Under the pieces are notes generated by a model, which was not told the DNA's origin, ran no database searches, and saw only the letters and a list, made by a program, of their open reading frames with translations. Source: Schinkia azotoformans LMG 9581 (GTDB lineage Bacteria > Bacillota > Bacilli > Bacillales > Bacillaceae_J). From it: DNA of 33,751 nt. Below, in pieces: positions 7,972 through 15,729 of this stretch. Every line of letters starts with the position of its first letter. The stretch's first letter is position 1. Where the stretch lies: the NCBI RefSeq assembly GCF_000307855.1, contig NZ_AJLR01000115.1, forward strand, positions 1 to 33,751, given 5' to 3'. The position numbers and the translations under genes were made by a program.

Positions 7972-9726
7972 ATGGAAAGTTTAACTCGAAACAAACTGGC
8001 AACCATTTTTCTTGCCTTTGTATTTTTATTGAATGGATTGTTTTTTCAAGCCTCGAATAGTTATGCGGCTCAAAATCATGATGAATTGTTTGTTTATATC
8101 GGTGATTCTATTATGAAAGCAAAAAAAGAAGATTGGGACTCCATCTATCAAAATATGAAACAATTCGAGGAAGCCTTTCAAACGGTGAAAAACAAAGAGA
8201 GTAAAGTAGCTTCCCAGGTTGAGAATCAGCTAAAGGCAGTCTATTCTGCATTGGAAACAAAGAATAAAGAACAAATAAGCGAGGCGCTTTCCACACTTTC
8301 CACTTCTTTAGTCAATTATGATGCTGAACAAAATCCGGTTGATATAGAAAAAGAAAGACAAAAGCTGAAGGTATTACTTCCAATCATGGAGGATTTCAAA
8401 TCGGCAGTTGAAGTAGAGGATTATGGAACTGCCAATCGTCATTATCAAAACTTACAGGTACAATGGACAGCTGTTGAAAAAATAGTTCGCGCCGAAAGTG
8501 TTGCAACCTATGGCGAAATTGAAACAAAAATGGCTTTCCTACGAATTGCTATCACACAACAGCCACAGGACCAAGAAAAGGCACTTAATAGCTTGGCTGA
8601 ACTTACTACAGCAATTAATAACTTTTTGACTGGAAAAGAAACAAAAAAAGCTTCAAATGAAAGCTATACTCTAAGAGACGTGGTGGACTTCATTAGTGTC
8701 TCTATTGAAGCAATCCAATCGAATGACATTAAAAAGGCCACGACAGAATTGAACCAATCCTTAATAATATGGCCAATGGTTGAAGGGGAAGTATCAACCA
8801 GGGACAGCAAACTATATAGTGATATGGAAACGAAGATTCCAATTGTTATTAGTTTGCTAAGCTCGACAAATAAAGACACTGACAGGGCAACTGAAGTATT
8901 ATTGGATTTAAAAACACGGCTTGAACCGCTCTTAACTTCGATGAGTTATTCTTACTGGGATGCGGCGCTTATACTGCTTCGTGAAGGGTTAGAGGCTCTA
9001 TTAATAGTGGCAACCCTGCTTGCGTTTTTGAGAAAAACGAATCATGCTGATAAGCAAAAATGGATTTGGGGCGGTGTCGCTGCCGGTGTAGGTGCGAGTG
9101 CGTTGTTTGCTATCCTCATTACCTTCCTATTCTCTAAACTCACAGCTGCATCAAGTCGCGAATATATCGAAGGTATTGTTGGTATTATTGCAGTTATTAT
9201 GATGATTACAGTTGGAATGTGGCTACATAATAATACAAATATTAAAAAATGGAATAACTATATTCAAAAATATATGGGTAAAGCAATTGCTACAGGAAGT
9301 CTTGTTACCTTTAGTGCCATCAGCTTTTTAGCAATTTTTAGAGAAGGTGCAGAAACCATTATTTTTTATGCAGGGATGGCTCCTAATATGGAACTCAGTC
9401 AATTATCACTTGGTATTGCCATTGCTTTTGTTATTTTACTTGTGATCGGGTTCTTAATTATTCGTTATAGTGTAAATATTCCTATTCGTCCCTTTTTCAT
9501 AGTAGCAACTGTATTGATTTACTTTTTAGCATTTAAAATTCTTGGAATGAGTATCCATTCTCTACAAGTAGCGGGAGTTATTCCAACACACAGCTTGCAC
9601 GACTTCCCACATATCGATTGGATCGGTCTTTTTCCATCCCTTGAAACATTTATTCCGCAGCTGGCATTATTTGTGATTATTTGTGGAACTAGTTTATGGA
9701 TAAAGCGAAATGAAGCAAGATTATAG
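7972..9726 (+). CDS. efeU: EfeU/FTR1-type iron permease with large extracellular repeat domain
   Basis: This 584-residue protein has a signal peptide (about 8-33, ending near SYAA). An outer region (about 36-325) is made of three helical repeats of about 95 residues. The FTR1 permease domain follows at about 330-580 with seven hydrophobic helices. The two iron-transport motifs are intact: REGLE at 337-341 and REGAE at 457-461. The repeats share a pattern such as DWDSIYQNMKQFEEAF, DYGTANRHYQNLQVQW and DIKKATTELNQSLIIW, each followed by a second helix. The start is ATG after ACAAGGAG. B. subtilis EfeU is shorter (about 480 residues from memory). The gene order here, O-B-U, differs from U-O-B in B. 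subtilis. Confidence 0.92.
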   Translation: MESLTRNKLATIFLAFVFLLNGLFFQASNSYAAQNHDELFVYIGDSIMKAKKEDWDSIYQNMKQFEEAFQTVKNKESKVASQVENQLKAVYSALETKNKEQISEALSTLSTSLVNYDAEQNPVDIEKERQKLKVLLPIMEDFKSAVEVEDYGTANRHYQNLQVQWTAVEKIVRAESVATYGEIETKMAFLRIAITQQPQDQEKALNSLAELTTAINNFLTGKETKKASNESYTLRDVVDFISVSIEAIQSNDIKKATTELNQSLIIWPMVEGEVSTRDSKLYSDMETKIPIVISLLSSTNKDTDRATEVLLDLKTRLEPLLTSMSYSYWDAALILLREGLEALLIVATLLAFLRKTNHADKQKWIWGGVAAGVGASALFAILITFLFSKLTAASSREYIEGIVGIIAVIMMITVGMWLHNNTNIKKWNNYIQKYMGKAIATGSLVTFSAISFLAIFREGAETIIFYAGMAPNMELSQLSLGIAIAFVILLVIGFLIIRYSVNIPIRPFFIVATVLIYFLAFKILGMSIHSLQVAGVIPTHSLHDFPHIDWIGLFPSLETFIPQLALFVIICGTSLWIKRNEARL

Positions 9727-9751
9727 GCAGTGAGATGCGGGTCGGGCGGGT

Positions 9752-9778
9752 GGACCCCGGGGTCGGGAACTATGTCCC
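9752..9778 (+). repeat. REP-like palindrome, copy 2 (left arm decayed)
   Basis: The core GGGGTCGGGAACT and the right arm ATGTCCC are kept, but the left arm reads GGACCCC, so the outer stem is partly lost. An extra GGGTCGGG lies just upstream (9739-9746). It follows the efeU stop by about 25 bases and may assist 3' end formation. Confidence 0.8.
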
Positions 9779-9859
9779 GTTAAAGTTACTGGCAATCCAT
9801 AGAACTCCATGTTATTGTTACACTTAGATAAAAAATTAAAAAGTAAGTAGGCGAACAAC

Positions 9860-10252
9860 ATGATTGAGATAAAAAAATCACCACTAAGTGATGGAGAATT
9901 TAATAGAGGGGTATTTGCTACATGTGATATCAAAAAAGGGGAGCTAATACATGAAGCCCCTGTCATTTCTTATCCAAACGACCAGCATCAATACATTGAG
10001 AAAACCTTACTTGCTGATTATGCTTTTGAGTATGGGATCAATCATTCTGCAATCCTTCTAGGTTATGGAATGCTGTTTAATCATTCATATGAACCGAATG
10101 CCACTTATGAAATTAATTTTAAAAATCACACATTTGACTTCTATGCTTATACAGATATAAAAGCCGGAGATGAGATTCTAATTAATTATAATGGTGATGT
10201 TGATGACAAAGAACGTTTGTGGTTTGATCAGGAGGAGGAAGAGAATGAATAA
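9860..10252 (+). CDS. SET-domain protein (predicted protein-lysine methyltransferase)
   Basis: This 130-residue protein consists almost wholly of a minimal SET domain. RGVFATCDIKKGELIHEAPV (about 16-35) is the N-terminal SET motif, FNHSYEPNATYE (about 73-84) is the NHS-xPN cofactor-binding knot, and AYTDIKAGDEILINYNG (about 95-111) is the closing motif with the catalytic-type Tyr. SET enzymes move methyl groups from S-adenosylmethionine to lysines, but the bacterial substrate is unknown. It lacks the post-SET cysteine cluster seen in many eukaryotic enzymes. Its last codons overlap the start of the zinc-ribbon gene, so the two are translationally coupled and probably act together. The C-terminal tail is very acidic (EEEENE). 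Confidence 0.85.
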   Translation: MIEIKKSPLSDGEFNRGVFATCDIKKGELIHEAPVISYPNDQHQYIEKTLLADYAFEYGINHSAILLGYGMLFNHSYEPNATYEINFKNHTFDFYAYTDIKAGDEILINYNGDVDDKERLWFDQEEEENE

Positions 10253-10454
10253 ACGATGGACGATCGGTCAAATTAAAGAATTTGTTGAAAAGAATTCGGA
10301 TAGTAAGTTACTAACAACGGAATACCACGGTTTTTCACAAAAGTTACTATTTCAATGTGCATGTGGTAATAATTTTGAAAAAACATTTACGAAATTTAAA
10401 AATAATCACCAACGTAAATGTGATGTCTGCCAACCTCCTAAAGCTTCACGCTAA
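10245..10454 (+). CDS. Small zinc-ribbon protein coupled to the SET gene
   Basis: This 69-residue protein starts at the ATG at 10245, just after GGAGGAGGAAGAG and overlapping the SET stop codon. It has two Cys pairs, CAC in FQCACGNNF and CDVC near the end, spaced like a zinc ribbon. The order is a short helix (IKEFVEKN), a beta strand ending in CxC, FEKTFTKFKNN, then CxxC. This resembles the stand-alone or endonuclease-attached zinc ribbons of the DUF723 kind, which often touch nucleic acid. It could be a nucleic-acid-binding partner or a substrate of the SET enzyme; that link is inferred from the overlap only. Confidence 0.7.
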   Translation: MNKRWTIGQIKEFVEKNSDSKLLTTEYHGFSQKLLFQCACGNNFEKTFTKFKNNHQRKCDVCQPPKASR

Positions 10455-10462
10455 AATAATAT

Positions 10463-10489
10463 GGGACACGGGGTCGGGAACTGTGTCCC
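10463..10489 (+). repeat. REP-like palindrome, copy 3
   Basis: A perfect copy with arms GGGACAC/GTGTCCC around GGGGTCGGGAACT. It lies nine bases after the zinc-ribbon stop, between convergent genes, where it could act as a transcript end for either strand. Confidence 0.9.
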
Positions 10490-10521
10490 ACCCCACCACA
10501 TTATCTGGCATATCTTTTGCT

Positions 10522-11739
10522 TTATTCATTAATTATGACCCTTCTACCACCAAGCCATCCAGCAATAAGAAGAATAATAGAAACAAAAACTAGCATATAC
10601 AAAGGCGCAGTCCAACTTCCCGTAAGGTCATGTATTCCACCAAATAAAACAGGTCCCAGCGCAGCAAGTGAATAACCGAATGATTGGGCCATCCCGGATA
10701 GTTCCGAAGCGTCATACCCATCTTTTGTTCTTAATGTAAAAAACATCAACGATAAACTGAACCCACTACCGCAACCTACTCCAAGCAAAATCGCTGAAAT
10801 AATAATCAAGCTTTGGTTCCCATTAAGTAAACCAATTACGCCTAATAGAAAAATAACACCTGTAATGGCACCTAATAATTTTTGATTATTCATTTTATCA
10901 GCAATAATAGGCATGATAAACGTTAGAGGAATCGCAGAAAATAACATAAGAGAGAGCATCCACCCTGCTTCATTCAAGGAATATCCATTAAATAATATAA
11001 TATCTGGCAACCAAGTCAACATCGTATAATACATAAGAGATTGAAATCCCATGAAAATGGTCACTTGCCAAGCAGTAAAAGAAGTCCACATATTTGTTTT
11101 CTTTCTATTGTTGCTTTGGTTAAATTTGGATGGATTTTTGGAAGCTTTGGGTTTTGGAAACCAAAAAAAGAGTGCAATAATAACTAAAATTGCCCAAGCG
11201 CCTAAGGCTCCTTGCCATCCTAAATTACCTATATTTGAAAGTGGTACACTTAATCCTGATGCTAATGCACCGAATATGTTCATAAAAACAGAATAAAGCC
11301 CCGTAATTAGACCGATTTTAAAAGGAAACCCTGTCTTTACAAAACTTGGTAATAACACATTCCCAAAAGATATGGCAATTCCGATTAAGGCGGTGCCGAT
11401 AAACAAGGTACCGACACCGGTAACTGAACGCATCATTATTCCGATCAACAGTACGATCATGGATAGGAAAATTGTTTTTTCCATACCTATCCGATGTGCA
11501 ACCTTTGGTGAAAAAGGAGAAACTAATGCAAAAGCGAGTAATGGTAACGTTGTAATAAAACCAACAACTACGTTGCTTACTTCTAAACTATCACGAATAG
11601 TGGGAACTAACGAACCAACAGATGTTAAAGGAGTACGTAGATTAGAAGCAATTAATAATATTCCAATAAGTAATAAAATCCGACTCTTTTCTTTATTTTT
11701 ACTTTGTTCAGTATCTAAAACTGTTTTTTGCGCCTCCAT
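10522..11739 (-). CDS. MFS transporter of the CynX/NimT type
   Basis: The 405-residue protein has twelve predicted membrane helices in two halves joined by a basic loop near 200-215 (KPKASKNPSKFNQSNNRKK). The first helix carries ASNLRTPLTSVGSLVPTI, a signature of the CynX/NimT/YycB branch of the major facilitator superfamily. Known members move cyanate or 2-nitroimidazole or remain unassigned, so the substrate here is open. The start is ATG with AAGGAG about 12 bases upstream. The gene is divergent from the VOC gene and convergent with the SET pair. Confidence 0.88.
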   Translation of the reverse strand: MEAQKTVLDTEQSKNKEKSRILLLIGILLIASNLRTPLTSVGSLVPTIRDSLEVSNVVVGFITTLPLLAFALVSPFSPKVAHRIGMEKTIFLSMIVLLIGIMMRSVTGVGTLFIGTALIGIAISFGNVLLPSFVKTGFPFKIGLITGLYSVFMNIFGALASGLSVPLSNIGNLGWQGALGAWAILVIIALFFWFPKPKASKNPSKFNQSNNRKKTNMWTSFTAWQVTIFMGFQSLMYYTMLTWLPDIILFNGYSLNEAGWMLSLMLFSAIPLTFIMPIIADKMNNQKLLGAITGVIFLLGVIGLLNGNQSLIIISAILLGVGCGSGFSLSLMFFTLRTKDGYDASELSGMAQSFGYSLAALGPVLFGGIHDLTGSWTAPLYMLVFVSIILLIAGWLGGRRVIINE

Positions 11740-11823
11740 TAATTTATTAAATCTCCTTCCGTTTCCCCATTTATTTTTTAAATTTAGTGTAACGGAAATA
11801 TTTCCATACTACAAATGATGTAA

Positions 11824-11870
11824 TCAAATATAAGTGTTATATTTGAGGGAAGAAAGAATAAAGCTATAAT
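11824..11870 (+). promoter_or_regulatory. Promoter of the VOC gene with overlapping perfect palindrome
   Basis: TCAAATATAA (11824-11833) and TTATATTTGA (11837-11846) form a perfect 10-base inverted repeat around GTG. It overlaps a plausible -35 (TTGAGG, 11843-11848), which lies 16 bases before TATAAT (11865-11870). Such a layout suits repression by a dimeric regulator. The site lies in the divergent space between the MFS and VOC genes; only the VOC promoter is directly covered. Confidence 0.55.
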
Positions 11871-11903
11871 CTGTTAGAGACAAAAAAGGTAGGTGGAATC
11901 ACT

Positions 11904-12824
11904 ATGGCAAAAATAACTCAAAACATCAACATCGTTCCACATTTGTGGTATGACAAAGAGGCAAAAGAAGCAGCGGAGTTTTATGCTTCCATTTTCCCGG
12001 ATTCAAGAATGACGAATGTAACAACACTCCACGGTACACCTTCAGGTGACGCGGATTTAGTTTCCTTTGAGTTGTGGGGGCAGAAGTTTATGGCAATTAG
12101 TGCAGGGCCTTATTTTAAATTCAATCCGTCGGTGTCTTTCATGGTGAATTTTGACCCGTCACGAGAAAAGGACGCGAGTGAAATGATCAATGAGGTTTGG
12201 AACAAATTATCCATAGATGGCATAGTATTAATGCCACTTGATAAGTATCCGTTTAGTGAGAAGTATGGCTGGATTCAAGATAAGTATGGTTTGTCGTGGC
12301 AGCTAATCCTTACCAATCCTGAAGGGGAGGAGCGGCCTACGATCATATCATCACTACTGTTTGTCGGTGATCAATGCGGCAAAGCGGAGGAGGCGATGAA
12401 TTTTTATTTATCTGTATTTAAAAATTCAAAGCAAGGCCATATTGCCCGTTACCCTCAAGGAATGGAACCTGATAAAGAAGGAACCATTATGTTTTCTGAT
12501 TTCATGCTTGAAAATCAGTGGTTCACTGCAATGGATAGTGCACATGATCATAAATTTAGTTTCAATGAGGCTATCTCATTTATGGTCTATTGTGACACAC
12601 AAGAAGAGATTGATCACTACTGGGATAAGTTGTCTGCTGTTCCCGAAGCTGAGCAATGCGGTTGGTTAAAAGATAAGTATGGATTGTCCTGGCAGATTGT
12701 ACCGAAGGCAATGGACGAGATGATCAGTAAGAGCACACCGGAACAAATTGATCGTGTAAACAAGGCAACTCTCAAAATGAAGAAACTTGATCTGGCGGAG
12801 TTGGAGAAAGCGTACAAGGGATAA
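11904..12824 (+). CDS. Tandem VOC/PhnB-like protein (glyoxalase superfamily)
   Basis: The 306-residue protein has two PhnB-type vicinal-oxygen-chelate domains, at about 8-135 and 148-285. Each starts with a (L/F)(W/V)-rich strand and a helix of the type AAEFYASIFPDS or AMNFYLSVFKNS. Each ends in GWIQDKYGLSWQL or GWLKDKYGLSWQI, the hallmark of proteins annotated as 3-demethylubiquinone-9 3-methyltransferase-like. Those proteins are not methyltransferases; the function is unproven, and metal-dependent chemistry on a small molecule is the usual guess. Most relatives have one domain or are fused as here. The start is ATG after AGGTAGGTGG, and a strong terminator follows the stop. Confidence 0.85.
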   Translation: MAKITQNINIVPHLWYDKEAKEAAEFYASIFPDSRMTNVTTLHGTPSGDADLVSFELWGQKFMAISAGPYFKFNPSVSFMVNFDPSREKDASEMINEVWNKLSIDGIVLMPLDKYPFSEKYGWIQDKYGLSWQLILTNPEGEERPTIISSLLFVGDQCGKAEEAMNFYLSVFKNSKQGHIARYPQGMEPDKEGTIMFSDFMLENQWFTAMDSAHDHKFSFNEAISFMVYCDTQEEIDHYWDKLSAVPEAEQCGWLKDKYGLSWQIVPKAMDEMISKSTPEQIDRVNKATLKMKKLDLAELEKAYKG

Positions 12825-12829
12825 CATAA

Positions 12830-12871
12830 AAAACGTCATTTCACATTAATTGATCGAAATGACGTTTTGTT
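12830..12871 (+). terminator. Bidirectional intrinsic terminator
   Basis: AAAACGTCATTTC (12830-12842) and GAAATGACGTTTT (12856-12868) make a 13-bp stem. T-rich sequence follows on the plus strand, and on the minus strand the A-run at 12828-12833 provides a U-tract. It separates the convergent VOC and Uma2 genes and can serve both. Confidence 0.88.
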
Positions 12872-12896
12872 AATTTATCGAAAGAGAAATCCCACC

Positions 12897-13490
12897 TTAA
12901 ATTAATGAAGGAGGGATTTTGTTCAAAATTTCAGCCATTGTGAAGGAAATGCAAGGGATGTTTGGAGAAGTGATAATTTCACTATCTTGGAAAATATTAA
13001 TTAGTTCATATCGTTCATTTTGTAAAATAAATTGCTCTAATACGAAAATTGCAGGGTCGACAATCCAGTATTCAGGAATGCCGTAATAAGAATAGGTCTT
13101 TAATTTATCAATTTTATCTCGTTTTCGTGTGGAAGGAGATAATATCTCTACAACTAAATCTGGGGGGCCCTCAACGCCACGCTTACTTAAAATATTAATA
13201 CGGTTTCGATGAACGAGAACAAGATCAGGCTGTCTGACTTCAGTAGAAGCTAAAATGACATCAATTGGAGCATCCAAAATGATGTAGTCAGATTCACAAC
13301 TTTGTGTGAACTTTTTTATCATTTCAATGCTTAGTAACTGATGAGTAACTGAAGGAGCGGGACTCATTAACTCTAATTTTCCACCTGCTAATTCATAACG
13401 ATTTCCATCATTAATTGTTGCATAGTCATCGTATGTAAGAACTTGTTCTTTTATATGGATTTTTGCTTGATCTTGTCCTTTTTCACTCAT
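12897..13490 (-). CDS. Uma2-family (DUF820) PD-(D/E)XK nuclease-like protein
   Basis: This 197-residue protein shows the Uma2 restriction-endonuclease-like fold. RYELAGGKLELMSP has the first acidic residue, RQPDLVLV the Asp, DLVVEILSPST the Glu of the PD-(D/E)XK core, and KIDKLKTYSYYGIPEYWIVDP the Lys-bearing helix and closing strand. Uma2 proteins are widespread, especially in cyanobacteria, and their cellular role is unclear; transposon domestication has been proposed. I chose the ATG at 13490 because GGAGGG lies eight bases upstream, rather than an upstream in-frame start at 13535. No methylase or second restriction gene is adjacent, so it is not a recognisable restriction system. Confidence 0.88.
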   Translation of the reverse strand: MSEKGQDQAKIHIKEQVLTYDDYATINDGNRYELAGGKLELMSPAPSVTHQLLSIEMIKKFTQSCESDYIILDAPIDVILASTEVRQPDLVLVHRNRINILSKRGVEGPPDLVVEILSPSTRKRDKIDKLKTYSYYGIPEYWIVDPAIFVLEQFILQNERYELINIFQDSEIITSPNIPCISFTMAEILNKIPPSLI

Positions 13491-13717
13491 CTCTAATCCC
13501 TCCGAAATAGAAAATAGCTGATTCCAGTATAGCATATCCGTTAATAGGAGGGGCGAGGGACAATTTTAACTTTTTATTTCAAACCGTTAAATAACGGAAA
13601 CGGGGACAGGGACTTAACTGGAAATCCCCATTCGCCCTATTTAGTCACCGTTTTAATCTTGAATTTATTTTATTATTTTTGAATGAAGAAAATTGACCCA
13701 AAGAAAATCCGTAAGCC

Positions 13718-14479
13718 TTATTGCATTCCTACATAAATTAATATTGCATCCCGTAGAAATTGCGCTCCATTTTTAACCTTTTTATCATAGTAAGCTGTAA
13801 ATCTTTCATCGGCTACATACATTTCAGCCAGTCCGGCATGGGCTTCTTTAGAGTAGTCAGCCCAAGAATACATTAACCATTCTTTATGCTTGGCTGCAAG
13901 TTCTTGCGCCAGTTCGGACGCAGGGTCACCAGTCGCAGACGCTCTTTCAAGTAATTCAAAAACTTCTTCACCTAAGTTTGTCATAGCTTGATAATCTGCT
14001 TGGGACATTCCCCTTAGTTTTGCATTGCTTGCATCAACTGTTTCATCGCCATACTTGTTGCGAATTTCCTTGCCATATTTTTGTTCATTATCTTTGATTA
14101 ATTTTTCTTTAAAACCTTCGAATTTTTGTTTATCTGTCATTTCTAAATTTTCCTCCCTAGCGGCTATTGTTTTCTCAACCGTTATAATTAGTTTATTGAG
14201 TCGATCTCGTTTTTTCTTAAGATGGGCAGAATGGCTTTTTAGAGCTTCTGTTTGATTAAATTCAGGCTGATTGATGATGTCTATTATTTCTTCCAAACTA
14301 AACTCTAATTCCCGATAGAATAAAATTTGTTGAAGTAAATCTACTTCTTTTTGACCATAAATTCGATAACCAGATGAGTTTATTCTTGCAGGCTTCAAGA
14401 GCCCGATTTCATCATAATAACGAAGTGTCCGACCACTCACCCCTGATAACTGCGCCAATTTGTTCACTGTATATTCCAT
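13718..14479 (-). CDS. mta: MerR-family regulator with TipAS ligand domain (Mta-like)
   Basis: The 253-residue protein has a winged MerR HTH at 1-70 (LAQLSGVSGRTLRYYDEIGLLKPARINSSGYRIY). A long dimer helix follows (about 75-120), then a TipAS-type antibiotic-binding domain (about 125-253) ending VADERFTAYYDKKVKNGAQFLRDAILIY. This is the architecture of B. subtilis Mta and Streptomyces TipAL, which activate multidrug-efflux genes and themselves by twisting long-spacer promoters. The ATG at 14479 follows AGGAGGGAG; a TTG at 14500 overlaps that site and is rejected. No efflux gene is adjacent. Its own promoter shows the expected operator. Confidence 0.9.
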   Translation of the reverse strand: MEYTVNKLAQLSGVSGRTLRYYDEIGLLKPARINSSGYRIYGQKEVDLLQQILFYRELEFSLEEIIDIINQPEFNQTEALKSHSAHLKKKRDRLNKLIITVEKTIAAREENLEMTDKQKFEGFKEKLIKDNEQKYGKEIRNKYGDETVDASNAKLRGMSQADYQAMTNLGEEVFELLERASATGDPASELAQELAAKHKEWLMYSWADYSKEAHAGLAEMYVADERFTAYYDKKVKNGAQFLRDAILIYVGMQ

Positions 14480-14505
14480 AACAGATCTCCCTCCTGACAA
14501 TTCAT

Positions 14506-14536
14506 ATGATAAACCTTAACGTTGCGTAAAGGTCAA
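14506..14536 (-). promoter_or_regulatory. MerR-type autoregulated promoter with 19-base spacer
   Basis: Read on the minus strand, TTGACC (complement of 14531-14536) and TATCAT (complement of 14506-14511) are separated by 19 bases instead of 17. The spacer region holds a dyad, ACCTTtACG...CGTtAAGGT (14513-14533), with a three-base centre. This is the standard MerR layout in which the bound activator distorts DNA to align the two hexamers. It supports autoactivation by the Mta-like protein. Confidence 0.85.
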
Positions 14537-14655
14537 GGGGAATTAAAAATATCTATAAAAAATATTATCTGAGAATAAGGATGAGGATATGAATAGCATA
14601 TTGGAGATATGCCAATTATAATGATTTAAAACAAAAGCAAATGGAAAAGTCATTA

Positions 14656-14672
14656 ATGTAGATATACTACAT
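14656..14672 (+). promoter_or_regulatory. Dyad upstream of the nitroreductase gene (candidate operator)
   Basis: ATGTAG (14656-14661) and CTACAT (14667-14672) form a perfect inverted repeat around ATATA, about 40 bases before the nitroreductase start. Nitroreductase genes in Bacillus are often controlled by HxlR-family redox sensors that bind GTAG/CTAC-like dyads, but no regulator gene is next to it. The role is inferred. Confidence 0.4.
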
Positions 14673-14710
14673 AGAATTATTATATTGATTCATAAAAAGG
14701 GGAGAACTAA

Positions 14711-15283
14711 ATGGATGTATTGGAAGCAATCAAAACGAGAAGAAGTATAAGTAGAGTGAAGGATACTCCTGTTCCAAAGGAAATGATTGAGAAAATTCTT
14801 GAAGCAGGTACAGATGCTCCGAATTATCACCATACTAATCCATGGAGATTCTTTGTTTTAACAGGTGAAGGGAGAAAGCGTTTGGGGGATGTATTTGTTG
14901 AGATTGAAAAATCAAAACTTCCGGAAAGTGAACTTGAGAACAGTCAGGAAAAATTAGAAAAGCTGAAAAATAAACCATTAAGAGCACCTGTCGTCATCGC
15001 AGTTGGAGTAGAGCCGTCAGAGAAGCCAAAGGTTTTAATAAAAGAAGAATATGCCGCTGTGAACAGCTGCATACAAAATATGTTACTTGCAGCCCATAGT
15101 CTGGGTCTTGGCGCTATTTGGAGAACGGGCGCAAGAACTTATCACCCAATGGTAAGAGACCTTTTCAAACTCTCAGAAAATGGAGAAATCGTTGCATTTC
15201 TCTACCTTGGATATCCCGACATGACCCCACCAGAAAGAATTAAGCCCCATTTTAGTCAATTTACAAAATGGATAGAGGAATAG
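14711..15283 (+). CDS. Nitroreductase-family flavoprotein (short, YdjA/TdsD-like)
   Basis: The 190-residue protein is a compact nitroreductase. The N-terminal FMN-phosphate motif is IKTRRSISRVKDTPV (about 7-21). TDAPNYHHTNPWRFFVL (about 34-50) replaces the more common ApSahN motif. CIQNMLLAAHSLGLGAIWRTG (about 118-138) and IVAFLYLGYP (about 157-166) complete the fold. It should bind FMN and use NAD(P)H to reduce nitro compounds, quinones or similar electrophiles as a dimer. The start is ATG after AAAAAGGGGAG. A fragment with the same DNA reappears at 16137-16190, pointing to a former second copy. A terminator follows. Confidence 0.88.
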   Translation: MDVLEAIKTRRSISRVKDTPVPKEMIEKILEAGTDAPNYHHTNPWRFFVLTGEGRKRLGDVFVEIEKSKLPESELENSQEKLEKLKNKPLRAPVVIAVGVEPSEKPKVLIKEEYAAVNSCIQNMLLAAHSLGLGAIWRTGARTYHPMVRDLFKLSENGEIVAFLYLGYPDMTPPERIKPHFSQFTKWIEE

Positions 15284-15303
15284 TTGATTAGAAAGGGTTG
15301 GAG

Positions 15304-15341
15304 AACATCATTTCCTGAGCTTAAAGGAGATGGTGTTTTTT
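15304..15341 (+). terminator. Intrinsic terminator after the nitroreductase gene
   Basis: AACATCATTTCCT pairs with AGGAGATGGTGTT through Watson-Crick and G-U pairs around a short loop (TTAA region), followed by a T-run ending at 15341. It lies 20 bases after the stop. Confidence 0.75.
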
Positions 15342-15446
15342 ATTAATTGGTAATTACATTCCAAATATTCCTTTTATTTTGTTAAAATAAGGGTAACTTC
15401 GTTGCACTTGCATATTAAAAACTTCAACTAAAGCGGGGATTTAAAA

Positions 15447-15662
15447 TTGAAAGATTTTATTGGAATATTTCTTTTTTGCATCATTATTTGCTGGTTTGCC
15501 GCTACTTTCTTCCTCGGTCTAATTCTAAATAATGTTTGGGCTTTAATTATTTTTATAGCATTCTTGTTAGCGGTATTAATTACAATTTTTATGAAACAAG
15601 AATCAAGAATTGAAGATTTAGAAAAGAAAGTAGAACAGTTATTAAATAGCCAGCAAGATTAA
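15447..15662 (+). CDS. Small membrane protein with C-terminal coiled coil
   Basis: The frame encodes 71 residues with a TTG start after AAGCGGGGA, a weak ribosome site. Residues 4-26 and 29-49 are hydrophobic helices. Residues 52-69 (SRIEDLEKKVEQLLNS) form a short amphipathic coiled coil, so the protein is a hairpin in the membrane with a tail for oligomerisation. I do not recognise a family. It follows a terminator, so it has its own transcript or is the first gene of a loose cluster of membrane proteins that continues to 17.5 kb. Confidence 0.6.
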   Translation: MKDFIGIFLFCIIICWFAATFFLGLILNNVWALIIFIAFLLAVLITIFMKQESRIEDLEKKVEQLLNSQQD

Positions 15663-15693
15663 GAGGGGGGTATCACTGCATCTGTATAAGGCT

Positions 15694-15717
15694 AGTTTAG
15701 TTTCCGCAAACTAAACT
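15694..15717 (+). promoter_or_regulatory. Perfect hairpin directly before the DUF3888 gene's ribosome site
   Basis: AGTTTAGTTT and AAACTAAACT form a perfect 10-bp stem around the tetraloop CCGC, and the GAGGTGAT ribosome site begins at the next base. There is no T-tract, so it is not a standard terminator. The stem may modulate translation or mRNA stability or mark a protein-binding palindrome. Confidence 0.55.
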
Positions 15718-15729
15718 GAGGTGATGATA

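Noticed and set aside
12897-13490. Uma2 nuclease as a restriction system
   Set aside because: No methyltransferase or specificity gene is adjacent. Uma2 proteins occur widely without such partners.
13590-13640. Possible REP copy (ACGGGGACAGGGACTTAAC region)
   Set aside because: It shares ACGGGG and AGGGAC with the family but lacks the core and both arms. Too weak to list as a copy.
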